A DNA stretch of 9,530 bases from CAYVZU01 sp964455935 (GTDB lineage Bacteria > Fibrobacterota > CAYVZU01): assembly GCA_964455935.1 (NCBI GenBank), contig CAYVZU010000142.1, positions 1-9,530 of the forward strand. Reading direction: 5' to 3'. Within the stretch, counting starts at the first letter, position 1; each line of letters starts with the position of its first letter. Positions 1-5,360 of the stretch are shown here, piece by piece. Both the position numbers and the translations under genes were made by a program. A model generated the notes under the pieces. It did not search any database and had not been told where the DNA came from. It saw only the letters and a list, made by a program, of their open reading frames with translations.

Positions 1-313
1 CAAAGACGGCCAGCTCCTTGTCGGGATACCCATAAAAAGCCCGGGACAGAAGAGCCAACGTCTTGCGCGCGTGAGCCACGCGCAGAACCGGCGCGCCGGA
101 TTCCACAATGCGTTCCGCGATCACAGCAACCGCGCCGCGGGAAACGGCCTGGGAAACAAAGCCCGCGCCATCGCTCTTGGCTCCGGGCACGGCCACAAAA
201 AGATCGCCGGGGCCGACCGCGCGCGAATCGAATCGAATTCCGCGCACCTCCGGGTCTCCCGCGCCGCGCCGGTCAAGGATGTCGGCGGCCTTGATTAATT
301 CACTCAGTCGCAT
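1..313 (-). CDS. murE: UDP-N-acetylmuramoyl-tripeptide synthetase MurE, N-terminal part (cut by window edge)
   Basis: MurE is the cytoplasmic Mur ligase that adds the third amino acid (usually meso-diaminopimelate or lysine) to UDP-MurNAc-dipeptide. Only the first 104 codons lie in the window; the gene continues past position 1. The visible part is the N-terminal substrate-binding domain: a DSRAV motif at residues 29-33 is followed by PGDLFVAVPG (35-44) and an alternating strand/helix pattern ending in GAVAVIAE (60-67), all typical of MurE/MurF N-termini. The ATP-binding and ligase domains are outside, so the amino acid added cannot be judged. The ATG at 313 follows a GGGAGAAA ribosome binding site (321-328) with 7-base spacing and overlaps the end of the STAS gene by 10 bases. 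Position after ftsI in a dcw cluster supports MurE over MurF. Confidence 0.9.
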   Translation of the reverse strand, partial: MRLSELIKAADILDRRGAGDPEVRGIRFDSRAVGPGDLFVAVPGAKSDGAGFVSQAVSRGAVAVIAERIVESGAPVLRVAHARKTLALLSRAFYGYPDKELAVF

Positions 314-771
314 CGAACCGTTTCTCCCGAACAGACAGTTTCGAATTCGGGGCCGGCCGGATCCGCAACCCGCTCCAACACCTGTCCGCCGCAAAGCGCG
401 ATCTGCTCGCAGCGAAATTGGGCGAAGGACGCATGGGTTTTCATGATCCGTCCGATTCCGGATTCCCGAAGGACATCCAGCGCGGTGTGATTCCAGGGCA
501 CGATCAGGCCGGCTTCCACGTTCTTCTCCATGCAGCGTTTATACAGGGCCACAATGAACCGGCAGATGCTGGCATTCACGAATGTCGCGCTTGAAAGATC
601 CAGCAGGACATGGGCTTCGCCCTGCCCTATCTGGCTTAGAACTTTCGCCATCGTTCGTTCTCCACTGGCGGAATATTCCAATTCGCCGCGCAACCCGATC
701 ACACAAACCGCATCCATTCGCTTCACGTCCCAGCCGGTGCAAAAGTCGTCCATTGCATACTGCGCGGTCAT
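304..771 (-). CDS. STAS-domain protein (anti-sigma-factor-antagonist-like), embedded in the dcw operon
   Basis: A 155-residue soluble protein resembling the STAS fold of SpoIIAA/RsbV anti-sigma factor antagonists. Residues about 20-120 show the expected order: a first strand with VIGLRGELEY (24-33), a helix, a core strand HVLLDLSSATFV (54-65), a helix from 66 to 85, strand AGLIVPW (87-93), and helix TALDVLRESGIGRIM (96-110). The site that is phosphorylated in SpoIIAA (D-S-S-G) aligns with N66-A67-S68-I69, so the canonical phospho-serine and its Asp and Gly neighbours are replaced. A cysteine-containing tail of about 30 residues follows. I chose the ATG at 771 because it has a GGAGG site 5 bases upstream and forms an ATGA overlap with the stop of the preceding gene. 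A GTG at 789 would add six residues. No partner kinase (SpoIIAB/RsbW type) is visible nearby. The family assignment is by pattern recognition; the role in division or wall synthesis is inference from position. Confidence 0.72.
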   Translation of the reverse strand: MTAQYAMDDFCTGWDVKRMDAVCVIGLRGELEYSASGERTMAKVLSQIGQGEAHVLLDLSSATFVNASICRFIVALYKRCMEKNVEAGLIVPWNHTALDVLRESGIGRIMKTHASFAQFRCEQIALCGGQVLERVADPAGPEFETVCSGETVRCD

Positions 772-983
772 GCCGGCCTCCGCTGGCACTCACGGTCCCA
801 TAGACTGCCGCGTTGCGACAGCCATTCCTGGCGAAAAGCGGCGGAATACCTCTGCACCCAATCAATGGCGGCCACTTCACCCAGATCGCGTCCCGCCTTC
901 TCCGATTCAATCCAGCGATGGCGTTTGATTTCCTCGATTTCTGCGCTTAAAAACTCTTTGAACCCCATTCTATTCTCGCTCAT
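768..983 (-). CDS. Small conserved-looking helical protein with SEKAGRDLG motif, function unknown
   Basis: A 71-residue protein, highly charged and without a signal peptide or membrane segment. It is real by context: the ATG at 983 follows a strong GAGGAGAA ribosome binding site that overlaps the ftsI stop codon, and its TGA stop overlaps the next gene's ATG as ATGA. The centre reads HRWIESEKAGRDLGE (residues about 22-36), followed by an amphipathic stretch with regularly spaced aromatic residues (W42, Y46, F50, W54). From memory, short proteins with an (H/K)-(R/K)-W-x-x-SE-x-AGRD-(L/V)-G pattern occur as unannotated ORFs in several bacterial groups, and a similar motif is found in DUF4032 proteins. 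I cannot verify this here and assign no function. The tight coupling to the STAS gene suggests that the two products act together. Confidence 0.75.
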   Translation of the reverse strand: MSENRMGFKEFLSAEIEEIKRHRWIESEKAGRDLGEVAAIDWVQRYSAAFRQEWLSQRGSLWDRECQRRPA

Positions 984-993
984 AGAGTTCTCC

Positions 994-2973
994 TCAGCTG
1001 CTGATTTTACATTCCAAAACGCAGGTTTTCGAATCGTCTCCGGCGCTCTGACGCCGAATCATACCGGAGCCCGAAAGTTTCACTCGAAATCCGGAGTAGA
1101 TCAATTGCTGAAGCGCTTCCCGCATGCTTTTGCCGACTACGGCCGGAGCCGGAGCGGCGGAATCGTTCTTCCCGGAGAAAAGAACGATCTCATGACCCTG
1201 GGGAACCAGTGTTCCGCCGGCCGGCATTTGCGAAAGGACCCGATCGCCTCCGCCCCATACCGCGGCCCGAACCCCCTCGATACCGGCTTCGTAGAGCCCC
1301 ACGGAAATCGTTTTGCCGACCAGGTACGGCATTCGAACGCAGGCGGGCTCGGGTATGCCGGGTGCGGCCGGCTCGATCAGCTCTTCCCCGTATGGCAATT
1401 CCGGCGCGCGCAAAATTGCCGTTACAATTTCCCCAAACGCCGGCGCGGCCGTGTTGCCGCCCGTGTGATCGCCCATGGGCTCGTCGAGCGTAATCGCGCA
1501 CAGCAGGCGGGGATGGTCGGCGGGAACGAACCCGATGAAGGAGGCCATGTATTTGTCTTTGAGATAGGTTTTGTTCTGGGTGTCGACCTTCTCGGCTGTG
1601 CCGGTTTTGCCAGCGACCCGCAGACCGTATACCCTGGCCTGGCGTCCGGTGCCGGTGAGGACCACATCCTCCAGGAAGGAGCACATGGTTTGGGCCGTGC
1701 CGGACTCGAGCACGCGGCGGACCACCACCGGGCCGAACTGCTGCAGCGATTCGCCGCGGGGCGAAAGGATCTCTTTGACAATCCGGGGCTGAAGCAGCAG
1801 GCCGCCATTGCCTACGGCGGCAAAGGCCATGGCGCTTTGCAGCAACGTGCCAGAAACCTCGTGGCCGATGGCCATGGTCACTAGGGTCCGGCCGGACCAC
1901 AGGCTGACCGGGTGCAAAACGCCCGATTCCTCTCCGGGCAGAAGAATGCCGGTCTCACAGCCGAAACCAAAGGACCGGGCGAATTTGTAAAGCCGCTGGC
2001 TTCCCAGATCCTGCGAAACCTTGGCAAAACAAACATTGCTCGATTTGGCGAAGGCCTCTCGAAACGTGAGCATTCCGTATGGATTGATGTCGTGAATTTC
2101 CTCTCCGTAAATCTCAAATACTCCCCGGTTGCCGTCGAGGGGACTTGTCTCGGTCTTCACCCCTTCCTCCAACGCCGAGCAGGCCGTGACCAGCTTGAAT
2201 GTGGAGCCCGGTTCGTACGTGAAGGAGACACAGAGATTGCGCCAGTCGCGGCTCTCATATTGCCCAAAGAAATTGGGGTTGAAGGACGTGGAAGAGGCCA
2301 TGGCCAGGATCTCTCCGGTCGTGGGATCGAGAACCAGGGCCATTCCCTGGAGCGACCGCGTGCGTTCGACGGCGGCGCGAAGCGCCTTCTCGACAATCGC
2401 CTGGACCCGCGTGTCGATTGTGAGGCGAACATGACAGCCCGGCTCCGGGTCCACGCGCGGCGTGCCCTGCAAGGGGAAGCGGCGCTGTTTGCCATCGCGG
2501 CCCACAATGGCCCAGCCCGGTTTTCCCCGAAGCAAATCATCGAACGCATACTCCAACCCGGCCAGGCCGTACCCGTCATTGCCCACGAATCCCACCACTT
2601 GGCCGGCGAGGACCCCGTACGGGTACACGCGCTGGGTCTGCCGGTAGCGGACCGCGCCGCGCCGAGAAATATCCGCGCAAATGGCCTGGTTGGCGCCGGC
2701 GGTTTTCTGCAGCGCCAAACTCGGGATCGGACGTTCGAGGTTGTAGGCCATGCGCTCGCCGTTGCGGTCGAGAATGGCGCCGCGCGAAGCACCGATCAAA
2801 AGACGCGACTCGGTCTGGCGCCGCCAAAGCGACTGGTACCGCACGGTCGAAACGATCTGGATCCGGGCCAGTTGCACCACGGCAACCCCGGTGAAGACCA
2901 ACGCGGCGGCGGCCAGCAAGTAAAGGCGCGCGGGGCGGCGGCCGTCGGAATCAAAGCCCGGACTGGGTCTCAT
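994..2973 (-). CDS. ftsI: Septal peptidoglycan transpeptidase FtsI (class B penicillin-binding protein) with PASTA-like C-terminus
   Basis: A 659-residue class B PBP that cross-links peptidoglycan at the division septum from the periplasmic face of the inner membrane. A short cytoplasmic N-terminus is followed by one membrane helix (about 17-37), then the pedestal region with RGAILDRNGERMA (64-76) and RVYPYG (115-120). The transpeptidase domain has all three active-site motifs: STFK (257-260, nucleophile S257), SSN (311-313) and KTGT (456-459). Two PASTA-like repeats close the protein (about 548-600 and 608-657); the second is divergent. The pedestal segment between the first two motifs is about 45 residues shorter than I remember for E. 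coli FtsI. The ATG at 2973 has an AAAGGAAA site just upstream and starts right before the membrane anchor; the frame is open for 57 more residues upstream, but that part is an arginine-rich shadow of the ftsL gene. The start overlaps ftsL by 23 bases. FtsI is preferred over the paralogue SpoVD because of the dcw position; sporulation genes are not seen. Confidence 0.95.
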   Translation of the reverse strand: MRPSPGFDSDGRRPARLYLLAAAALVFTGVAVVQLARIQIVSTVRYQSLWRRQTESRLLIGASRGAILDRNGERMAYNLERPIPSLALQKTAGANQAICADISRRGAVRYRQTQRVYPYGVLAGQVVGFVGNDGYGLAGLEYAFDDLLRGKPGWAIVGRDGKQRRFPLQGTPRVDPEPGCHVRLTIDTRVQAIVEKALRAAVERTRSLQGMALVLDPTTGEILAMASSTSFNPNFFGQYESRDWRNLCVSFTYEPGSTFKLVTACSALEEGVKTETSPLDGNRGVFEIYGEEIHDINPYGMLTFREAFAKSSNVCFAKVSQDLGSQRLYKFARSFGFGCETGILLPGEESGVLHPVSLWSGRTLVTMAIGHEVSGTLLQSAMAFAAVGNGGLLLQPRIVKEILSPRGESLQQFGPVVVRRVLESGTAQTMCSFLEDVVLTGTGRQARVYGLRVAGKTGTAEKVDTQNKTYLKDKYMASFIGFVPADHPRLLCAITLDEPMGDHTGGNTAAPAFGEIVTAILRAPELPYGEELIEPAAPGIPEPACVRMPYLVGKTISVGLYEAGIEGVRAAVWGGGDRVLSQMPAGGTLVPQGHEIVLFSGKNDSAAPAPAVVGKSMREALQQLIYSGFRVKLSGSGMIRRQSAGDDSKTCVLECKISS

Positions 2974-3370
2974 GGCTTTCCTTTGCGGATTTCCGCGTGG
3001 CGGGAAACGGGTTTTGGCCCGAATCGGCGGAGACAAACACAATCTGCTGCGGCAGCGGATAGGTAAGGCCCAGTTCCTGGCGGGCCCTCTGTTCGATGCG
3101 TTCCGGCGCCAGAAGCTCATCCACCCGAATCTGAATGAGCGCATTTTCGATGTGGATCTTTTCGATCTCGTTTTGAAGGTGCGCGTTGCGTTTGGCCAGT
3201 TTCAGAGTCGCCATGCTTTGCCAGACCAGAAGCAGGGGAAACGAAAAAACGACCGCAACGGCCGCCACCAGAACGCCAATCCAGCGGAAGCGGAAGACCG
3301 TGGCCGGCGCCGCGGCCAAAGCGGGTTGGGCGGGAAGCCGGCGGGGCATAAACAGGCGCGGATTCGACAT
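2951..3370 (-). CDS. ftsL: Division protein of the FtsL/DivIC type
   Basis: A 139-residue bitopic membrane protein in the ftsL slot between rsmH and ftsI. A proline- and arginine-containing cytoplasmic N-terminus of about 28 residues leads to one membrane helix (about 30-50), then a predicted coiled coil (about 55-85, with LKLAKRNAHLQNEIEKIHIE) and the short ERIEQRARQELGLTYPLP segment (90-107) typical of the FtsL/DivIC septum initiator family. FtsL forms a complex with FtsB/DivIC and FtsQ/DivIB that activates the FtsWI synthase. The tail after residue 113 is polar and probably disordered. The ATG at 3370 shares one base with the rsmH stop (TGATG) and follows a GGGGGAGG ribosome binding site with 5-base spacing. 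Sequence conservation in this family is low, so FtsL rather than FtsB/DivIC rests mainly on gene order. Confidence 0.85.
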   Translation of the reverse strand: MSNPRLFMPRRLPAQPALAAAPATVFRFRWIGVLVAAVAVVFSFPLLLVWQSMATLKLAKRNAHLQNEIEKIHIENALIQIRVDELLAPERIEQRARQELGLTYPLPQQIVFVSADSGQNPFPATRKSAKESHETQSGL

Positions 3371-4284
3371 CAGGCCTCCCCCGCCACGGCCTTCAGCGCG
3401 CGCAACCGGGCGCTACGCGCCCGCGGGTTGTCGCGAACTTCGGCCTCGCCGGGCCATACCGGTTTTCGCGTCAGCAGTTGCGCGCCCGCGGATGAGGCGT
3501 CCTGCTCGGCGGATGAACGGGAACGGTCCCGCATCCAGTTTTTCACGATGCGGTCCTCGCCGGAGTGATAGGAAATCACGACGATCCGGCCGTCCGGCGC
3601 CAGAAGGCCCAAGGCCTGTTGCAGCCCGGCAGCCAGTTCTTCGAATTCGTGATTGACCCAGATGCGCAGGGCCATGAAAATTTTCGAAAGCAAGGACGCC
3701 GAAACCGGGTGGCCCAGGGCCCGCTCCACGCACCGGCTTAAATCGGCGGTCGTGCGCAGGGACACGCCCGCGATTTTGGCCGCGATACGCCGCGATGCGT
3801 GCACCTGGCCGATGGTGTAAAGGATGTGGGCAACCTCGGGCTGCGTTGCCTTTTCCAGTAAACGGCTCACGGGTTCGCCATGGCCGGGGTCCATGCGCAT
3901 ATCCAACGGCCCCGGCATCCGGTAGCTAAACCCGCGGCCGGCCGTGTCAAACTGGTGCGACGAAACCCCCAGATCGAAGAGAAAGCCGTTGACGCGTGCG
4001 AGTCCAAGTTGGTTGAGGATGAGGCGAGCCTGCGTGAATGTTCCCTGACGAATCACCAATCGCGGGTCCCCCCGGAATCGAGATTCAAGGTGGGCGATCG
4101 CGTCGGGGTCGCGGTCCAGCGCAACGCAGCGACCCGCGGGACCAAGCCGGTCCAGCAGCAATTGACAATGTCCGCCGCCGCCGGCCGTGCAGTCCACATA
4201 GCAGCCTTCGGGAACGGGCGCGAGGTATTCGAGTGTTTCCAGACCCAGGACCGGCCGATGATAGACATGTTCAGTCTCCGCCAT
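3370..4284 (-). CDS. rsmH: 16S rRNA (cytosine-1402-N4)-methyltransferase RsmH (MraW)
   Basis: A 304-residue SAM-dependent methyltransferase that modifies C1402 in the ribosomal P site. The N-terminal HVYHRPVL (6-13) and SAM-binding loop DCTAGGGGH (31-39) are typical, as are DLGVSSHQFD (104-113) and the PLDMRMD block (126-132). Further hallmarks are ALRIWVNHE (205-213), the VISYHSGEDRIVK segment (236-248) and the C-terminal NPRARSARLRALK (286-298). One small deviation is SGED where most homologues I remember have SLED (241-244). Length fits the family (about 300-315). The ATG at 4284 overlaps the end of mraZ by 14 bases; its ribosome binding site is weak (GGAAAA about 9 bases upstream), so translation is probably coupled to mraZ. 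The frame stays open for 45 codons upstream inside mraZ, but those residues do not resemble RsmH. Confidence 0.95.
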   Translation of the reverse strand: MAETEHVYHRPVLGLETLEYLAPVPEGCYVDCTAGGGGHCQLLLDRLGPAGRCVALDRDPDAIAHLESRFRGDPRLVIRQGTFTQARLILNQLGLARVNGFLFDLGVSSHQFDTAGRGFSYRMPGPLDMRMDPGHGEPVSRLLEKATQPEVAHILYTIGQVHASRRIAAKIAGVSLRTTADLSRCVERALGHPVSASLLSKIFMALRIWVNHEFEELAAGLQQALGLLAPDGRIVVISYHSGEDRIVKNWMRDRSRSSAEQDASSAGAQLLTRKPVWPGEAEVRDNPRARSARLRALKAVAGEA

Positions 4285-4750
4285 TCTGCGGTTTTTCCAG
4301 GCTGTCCATCGCCGTGTAGTAATATTGGTCGAAGGAAGACCCTTCCAGAGCCTTTTCGATTTCCTGTTCGTAGATCTGCGGGTTCCAGAGCTGCATTTTA
4401 TCGATGTCGCCCACGACAAGAATGTCCTTTTCGATGCGCGCCAGGCGCATCTGCTCGGGCGTCAGCAAAATGCGTCCCTGCCGATCCAGGACCGAGTCGG
4501 AAAAGCTATCGAGCAGAAATCGTTTGAAGCGAGCGTTCGACTGCGTGGCCGGCATGGACTCAAGGCGTTTTTCGAAATGCTCCCACACATCCAGCGGATA
4601 GGCGAACAGGCATCCTTCGGTCCCGCGCGTGACGACAATGGTGTCCTGCGCCGCGGGCGAGATGCAACGCCGGAATTTGGAGGGAATATTCACCCTGCCC
4701 TTGATGTCGATTGTAAAGCGGAATTTTCCGCGGAACTTGGACTCAGACAT
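4271..4750 (-). CDS. mraZ: Transcriptional regulator MraZ, first gene of the dcw operon
   Basis: A 159-residue protein with two swapped-hairpin AbrB/SpoVT-like domains. Each has its signature: DIKGRVNIPSKFR (15-27) and DRQGRILLTPEQM (89-101). MraZ forms ring-shaped oligomers and represses its own dcw operon in the bacteria studied, by binding tandem TGGG-type repeats upstream of mraZ; such repeats are present here. The central WEHFEKRLE and FKRFLLDSFSD segments (56-64, 75-85) also match the family. The protein is slightly longer than the usual 145-150 because of a polar tail. The ATG at 4750 is preceded by a purine-rich GGGGAAGGG, about 10 bases upstream, which is a long spacing; no better start is visible. 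Confidence 0.95.
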   Translation of the reverse strand: MSESKFRGKFRFTIDIKGRVNIPSKFRRCISPAAQDTIVVTRGTEGCLFAYPLDVWEHFEKRLESMPATQSNARFKRFLLDSFSDSVLDRQGRILLTPEQMRLARIEKDILVVGDIDKMQLWNPQIYEQEIEKALEGSSFDQYYYTAMDSLEKPQNGGD

Positions 4751-4766
4751 GCGCTATATGCCCTTC

Positions 4767-4790
4767 CCCATTATTACCCACCATTACCCA
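4767..4790 (-). promoter_or_regulatory. MraZ operator: three TGGG direct repeats with 10-base period
   Basis: On the minus strand TGGG occurs at 4790-4787, 4780-4777 and 4770-4767, with A/T-rich six-base spacers (TAATGG, TAATAA). Three such boxes one helical turn apart just upstream of mraZ are the known arrangement of MraZ binding sites (TGGGN repeats separated by 5 bases in E. coli). They lie directly downstream of the predicted -10 element and cover the expected start of transcription, so binding should block initiation or promoter escape. Confidence 0.85.
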
Positions 4791-4793
4791 CTA

Positions 4794-4822
4794 TATATAT
4801 AAACCCCCTAAATACTTGTCAA
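4794..4822 (-). promoter_or_regulatory. Predicted sigma70-type promoter of the dcw operon
   Basis: On the minus strand a perfect -35 TTGACA (4822-4817) and a -10 TATATA (4799-4794) are separated by 17 bases. Transcription would start near 4787, giving a leader of about 37 bases before the mraZ ATG at 4750. The promoter abuts the MraZ operator. Spacing and context both support it. Confidence 0.8.
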
Positions 4823-5140
4823 GGGAAAACTCGAATTGTTTTCACCTAACTCAATACATCCACGGGGGTTACATCAACTCAATGTGTCCAAGCAGGCCAG
4901 CAAGCCCAATATATTGTGGTTTAGCCCAAACAAAATCGGTCCAAATTCCCGGCCAAAATCAAAAGGTTGACAAAATGCGAATACTGCATTTCCCGCACCG
5001 CATATTTTGTGGCCATACCCCGGCAAAAACACAATATACAGAAACCGCGGACATCCGGAGCTTGAATCGAAACAACCAGATCTTGGGTCGGACACGTGCA
5101 GACAAACACAAAGCGGGCAGTCCTGGCCTATGAGAAGCCG

Positions 5141-5168
5141 TTGAATCGAAACGAATTTTTAATATAAG
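5141..5168 (+). promoter_or_regulatory. Possible sigma70-type promoter upstream of pilT
   Basis: TTGAAT (5141-5146) and TATAAG (5163-5168) are 16 bases apart; they match the -35 and -10 consensus at 4 and 5 of 6 positions. The start would be near 5175, leaving a leader of roughly 185 bases that contains an imperfect inverted repeat. A weaker pair closer to the gene (TTGTCT at 5325, TATTCT at 5349, spacing 18) would instead start transcription at about the pilT ATG. Confidence 0.35.
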
Positions 5169-5195
5169 GATGTGAACCTTAAATCCCAAATCCAG

Positions 5196-5311
5196 GAAGG
5201 GGTCAGGGTTCAGGGGACATCTGGAAAAGCGCGAAAGTAGGTTTGTTTTCGCAATCCCCCATGCCCTATTCCTTCTTTGGTTCCAACTAGCCCCTAAACC
5301 CCATCCCCTTC
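5196..5311. repeat. Imperfect inverted repeat with G-rich and C-rich arms, upstream of pilT
   Basis: The left arm at 5196-5216 (GAAGGGG ... AGGGG) pairs with the right arm at 5291-5311 (CCCCT ... CCCCTTC): 17 of 21 positions are complementary, with about 74 bases between. The arms read like remnants of G-rich tandem units (GGGTCA/GGGTTCA). It may be a decayed mobile palindromic element or a structure in the pilT leader; the sequence does not decide. Confidence 0.55.
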
Positions 5312-5360
5312 TTCACTCCAACACTTGTCTTCGGCTGGAAGATCAAATTATTCTTAGCAT

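Larger units (their letters stand above)
4823..5360. other. Divergent intergenic region between the dcw promoter and pilT
   Basis: About 540 bases without a supportable gene. A 105-codon plus-strand frame (4816-5133) has no ribosome binding site or recognizable protein character and starts inside the dcw promoter, so I treat it as chance. The stretch is more AT-rich than the genes. It contains a weak 15-base direct repeat (4848-4862 and 4876-4890, 12 of 15 identical), two copies of TTGAATCGAAAC (5062-5073 and 5141-5152), a possible pilT promoter and an imperfect inverted repeat (both listed separately). No tRNA or other RNA gene is evident. Confidence 0.6.

Noticed and set aside
994..1043. 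Frameshift in the last PASTA repeat of ftsI
   Set aside because: The divergent end still gives a plausible strand, and its stop codon overlaps the ribosome binding site of the next gene exactly as expected for an intact junction.
865..3066. Long plus-strand open frames opposite ftsI and ftsL (339 and 384 codons)
   Set aside because: They lie antisense to genes with clear motifs; the translations are arginine-, glycine- and histidine-rich without recognizable domains, as expected for shadows of GC-rich coding DNA.
2974..3144. 57-codon upstream extension of ftsI
   Set aside because: It overlaps ftsL in another frame, is arginine-rich, and the ATG at 2973 has a proper ribosome binding site right before the membrane anchor.
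4285..4419. 45-codon upstream extension of rsmH
   Set aside because: It lies inside mraZ and does not resemble the RsmH N-terminus; the MAETEHVYHRPVL start fits the family.
4967..4995. Perfect TTGACA on the plus strand as a pilT promoter
   Set aside because: No acceptable -10 hexamer lies 15-19 bases downstream.
4816..5133. 105-codon plus-strand frame in the divergent intergenic region
   Set aside because: It starts within the dcw promoter, has no ribosome binding site, and its composition does not look protein-like.
5062..5152. Possible CRISPR repeat: TTGAATCGAAAC twice, ending in GAAAC
   Set aside because: Only two 12-base copies 79 bases apart, with no further repeats, regular spacing or cas genes.
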